Both the position numbers and the translations under genes were made by a program. From the NCBI RefSeq assembly GCF_047345485.1, contig NZ_JBLFEN010000005.1:186001-250000 (forward strand): 64,000 nt of DNA, in the 5' to 3' direction. Shown piece by piece: positions 63,148 to 64,000 of this stretch. The notes beneath the pieces were generated by a model. That model was not told the origin of the DNA, did no database searches, and saw only the letters and a list, made by a program, of their open reading frames with translations. Position 1 is the first letter of the stretch, and the number at the start of each line of letters is the position of its first letter. This DNA is from Jejuia sp047345485 (GTDB taxonomy: Bacteria; Bacteroidota; Bacteroidia; Flavobacteriales; Flavobacteriaceae).

Positions 63148-64000
63148 ATGACAGAAAACGACCTACTTTACACCCTAGCATTACAGCATGTACCTCATGT
63201 TGGAGATATAATTGCGAAGCGCTTAATTTCTCATTGCGGTTCAGCAGAAGCAGTAATTAAAGAAAAAAAAGCACGTCTTTTAAAAATTGATGGCATTGGC
63301 GAACATGTATTAAGAGGCTTATTTGATAAAAAACACCTCGTAGAGGCCGAAAAGGAAATTACATTTATAAATTCAAATGGTATTAAAGTATCTTATTTTG
63401 AAGATGCAGATTACCCCAACCGCTTAAAGCATTGTATTGATGGTCCTATTTTATTATTTCAAACAGGCCATATTAATTTAGAGCAGCAACATATGATAAG
63501 TATTGTTGGTACTAGAAAAATTACAACTAGTGGTATCGCATTTTGCGAAAAACTTATTGAAGCATTAAAACCTTATAATCCTATAATTGTTTCAGGATTT
63601 GCATACGGCACAGATATTACGGCTCATAAATTAGCCATTAAACATGGTTTACAAACTATTGGCTGTTTAGCGCACGGGTTAAATCAAATTTACCCAAAAG
63701 TGCATAAAAAATATATGGTAGATGTTGAGAAAAACGGCGGATTTTTCTCAGATTTTTGGAGTACAAGTCAATTTGATAAAACCAATTTTTTAAAACGAAA
63801 TAGAATTATTGCAGGATTGAGTCAAGCTACAGTAGTTATTGAATCTGCAGAAAAAGGAGGTAGTTTAGTAACCGCAGATATTGCGCATTCCTATAACCGC
63901 GACGTTTTTGCAGTACCAGGACGCACTACAGACCAATTAAGCATTGGCTGTAATAACTTAATTAAATACCAAAAAGCACACATGATGACTACACCCTTAG
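63148..64000 (+). CDS. dprA: DNA processing protein DprA, partial (N-terminal 284 residues)
   Basis: Loads RecA onto incoming single-stranded DNA during natural transformation. The frame opens at ATG 63148 and runs off the window. An N-terminal helix-hairpin-helix region (VPHVGDIIAKRLI, IDGIGEHVL) is followed by the Rossmann-like DprA core: SIVGTRKITTSG, VSGFAYGTDITAHKLAIKHG, NRIIAGLS and ESAEKGGSLVTA. No damage is seen in this part. Confidence 0.95.
   Translation, partial: MTENDLLYTLALQHVPHVGDIIAKRLISHCGSAEAVIKEKKARLLKIDGIGEHVLRGLFDKKHLVEAEKEITFINSNGIKVSYFEDADYPNRLKHCIDGPILLFQTGHINLEQQHMISIVGTRKITTSGIAFCEKLIEALKPYNPIIVSGFAYGTDITAHKLAIKHGLQTIGCLAHGLNQIYPKVHKKYMVDVEKNGGFFSDFWSTSQFDKTNFLKRNRIIAGLSQATVVIESAEKGGSLVTADIAHSYNRDVFAVPGRTTDQLSIGCNNLIKYQKAHMMTTPL

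Overview
The window is AT-rich DNA from a marine-type member of the Bacteroidota, almost certainly Flavobacteriaceae. The evidence is the promoter style (TAnnTTTG -7 boxes), many flavobacterial families of unknown function (DUF4837, DUF6341, DUF6427, DUF4254, DUF4292, DUF5687, DUF2059), a SprE/PorW lipoprotein of gliding motility and type IX secretion, and an F-type ATP synthase operon without its beta and epsilon genes. The genus cannot be fixed from the sequence alone. No tRNA, rRNA or CRISPR array was recognised.

Layout. 1-565: the N-terminal part of a PmeII-like restriction endonuclease broken by an early stop codon. 0.77-9.3 kb: housekeeping and envelope genes (pgk, an MltD-like lytic transglycosylase, a DUF4837 lipoprotein, tatA, an M23 peptidase, a GH3-family protein, a DUF6909-like protein). 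9.3-32.2 kb: a large surface-polysaccharide locus. It starts with a Wzz-like protein and the complete dTDP-L-rhamnose set (order rfbB-A-C-D). It continues with a nonulosonic (sialic-acid-like) acid module made of a NeuB-cytidylyltransferase fusion, a second NeuB and a KdsC/NeuB-phosphatase-like HAD protein. Then come a Wzx flippase, glycosyltransferases, a hexapeptide acetyltransferase, Wzy- and WaaL-like membrane proteins, two lipid-carrier sugar-phosphate transferases (a WecA/MraY type and a WbaP type), a UDP-glucuronate decarboxylase-like SDR and a convergent CapK-like adenylate-forming enzyme. The 17.4-25.7 kb part is especially rich in A/T and homopolymer T runs and looks like strain-specific cargo.

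32.3-42.1 kb: purD, upp and DUF6341/DUF6427 genes, a DUF4254-GT9 pair, a ferredoxin-reductase-like flavoprotein, a PadR regulator with a striking palindromic operator and a partner membrane protein, and a DUF2059 / DUF5687 permease / ABC ATPase group. 42.1-44.4 kb: three decaying tandem copies of a small lipoprotein gene, each with the same terminator-like hairpin, followed by a gene remnant. 44.4-53.1 kb: sprE/porW, a bactofilin, atpZ, an atpI-like gene, and atpB-E-F-H-A-G.

53.2-60.8 kb: a flippase-like protein, dut, two perfect 474-bp tandem units each carrying a GIY-YIG nuclease gene bracketed by hairpins, a sugar nucleotidyltransferase whose first 48 bp are copied into both units, a structured-RNA-like element, and a TPR / DUF4292 / EnvC-like operon. 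60.8-64 kb: a small frameshifted TPR lipoprotein, an acyl-CoA thioesterase, an HU-SPOR membrane protein and the start of dprA.

The two most interesting items are the hairpin-flanked GIY-YIG cassette, which duplicated the 5' end of a nucleotidyltransferase gene and is itself doubled, and the unusual nonulosonate module with a fused synthase-cytidylyltransferase.
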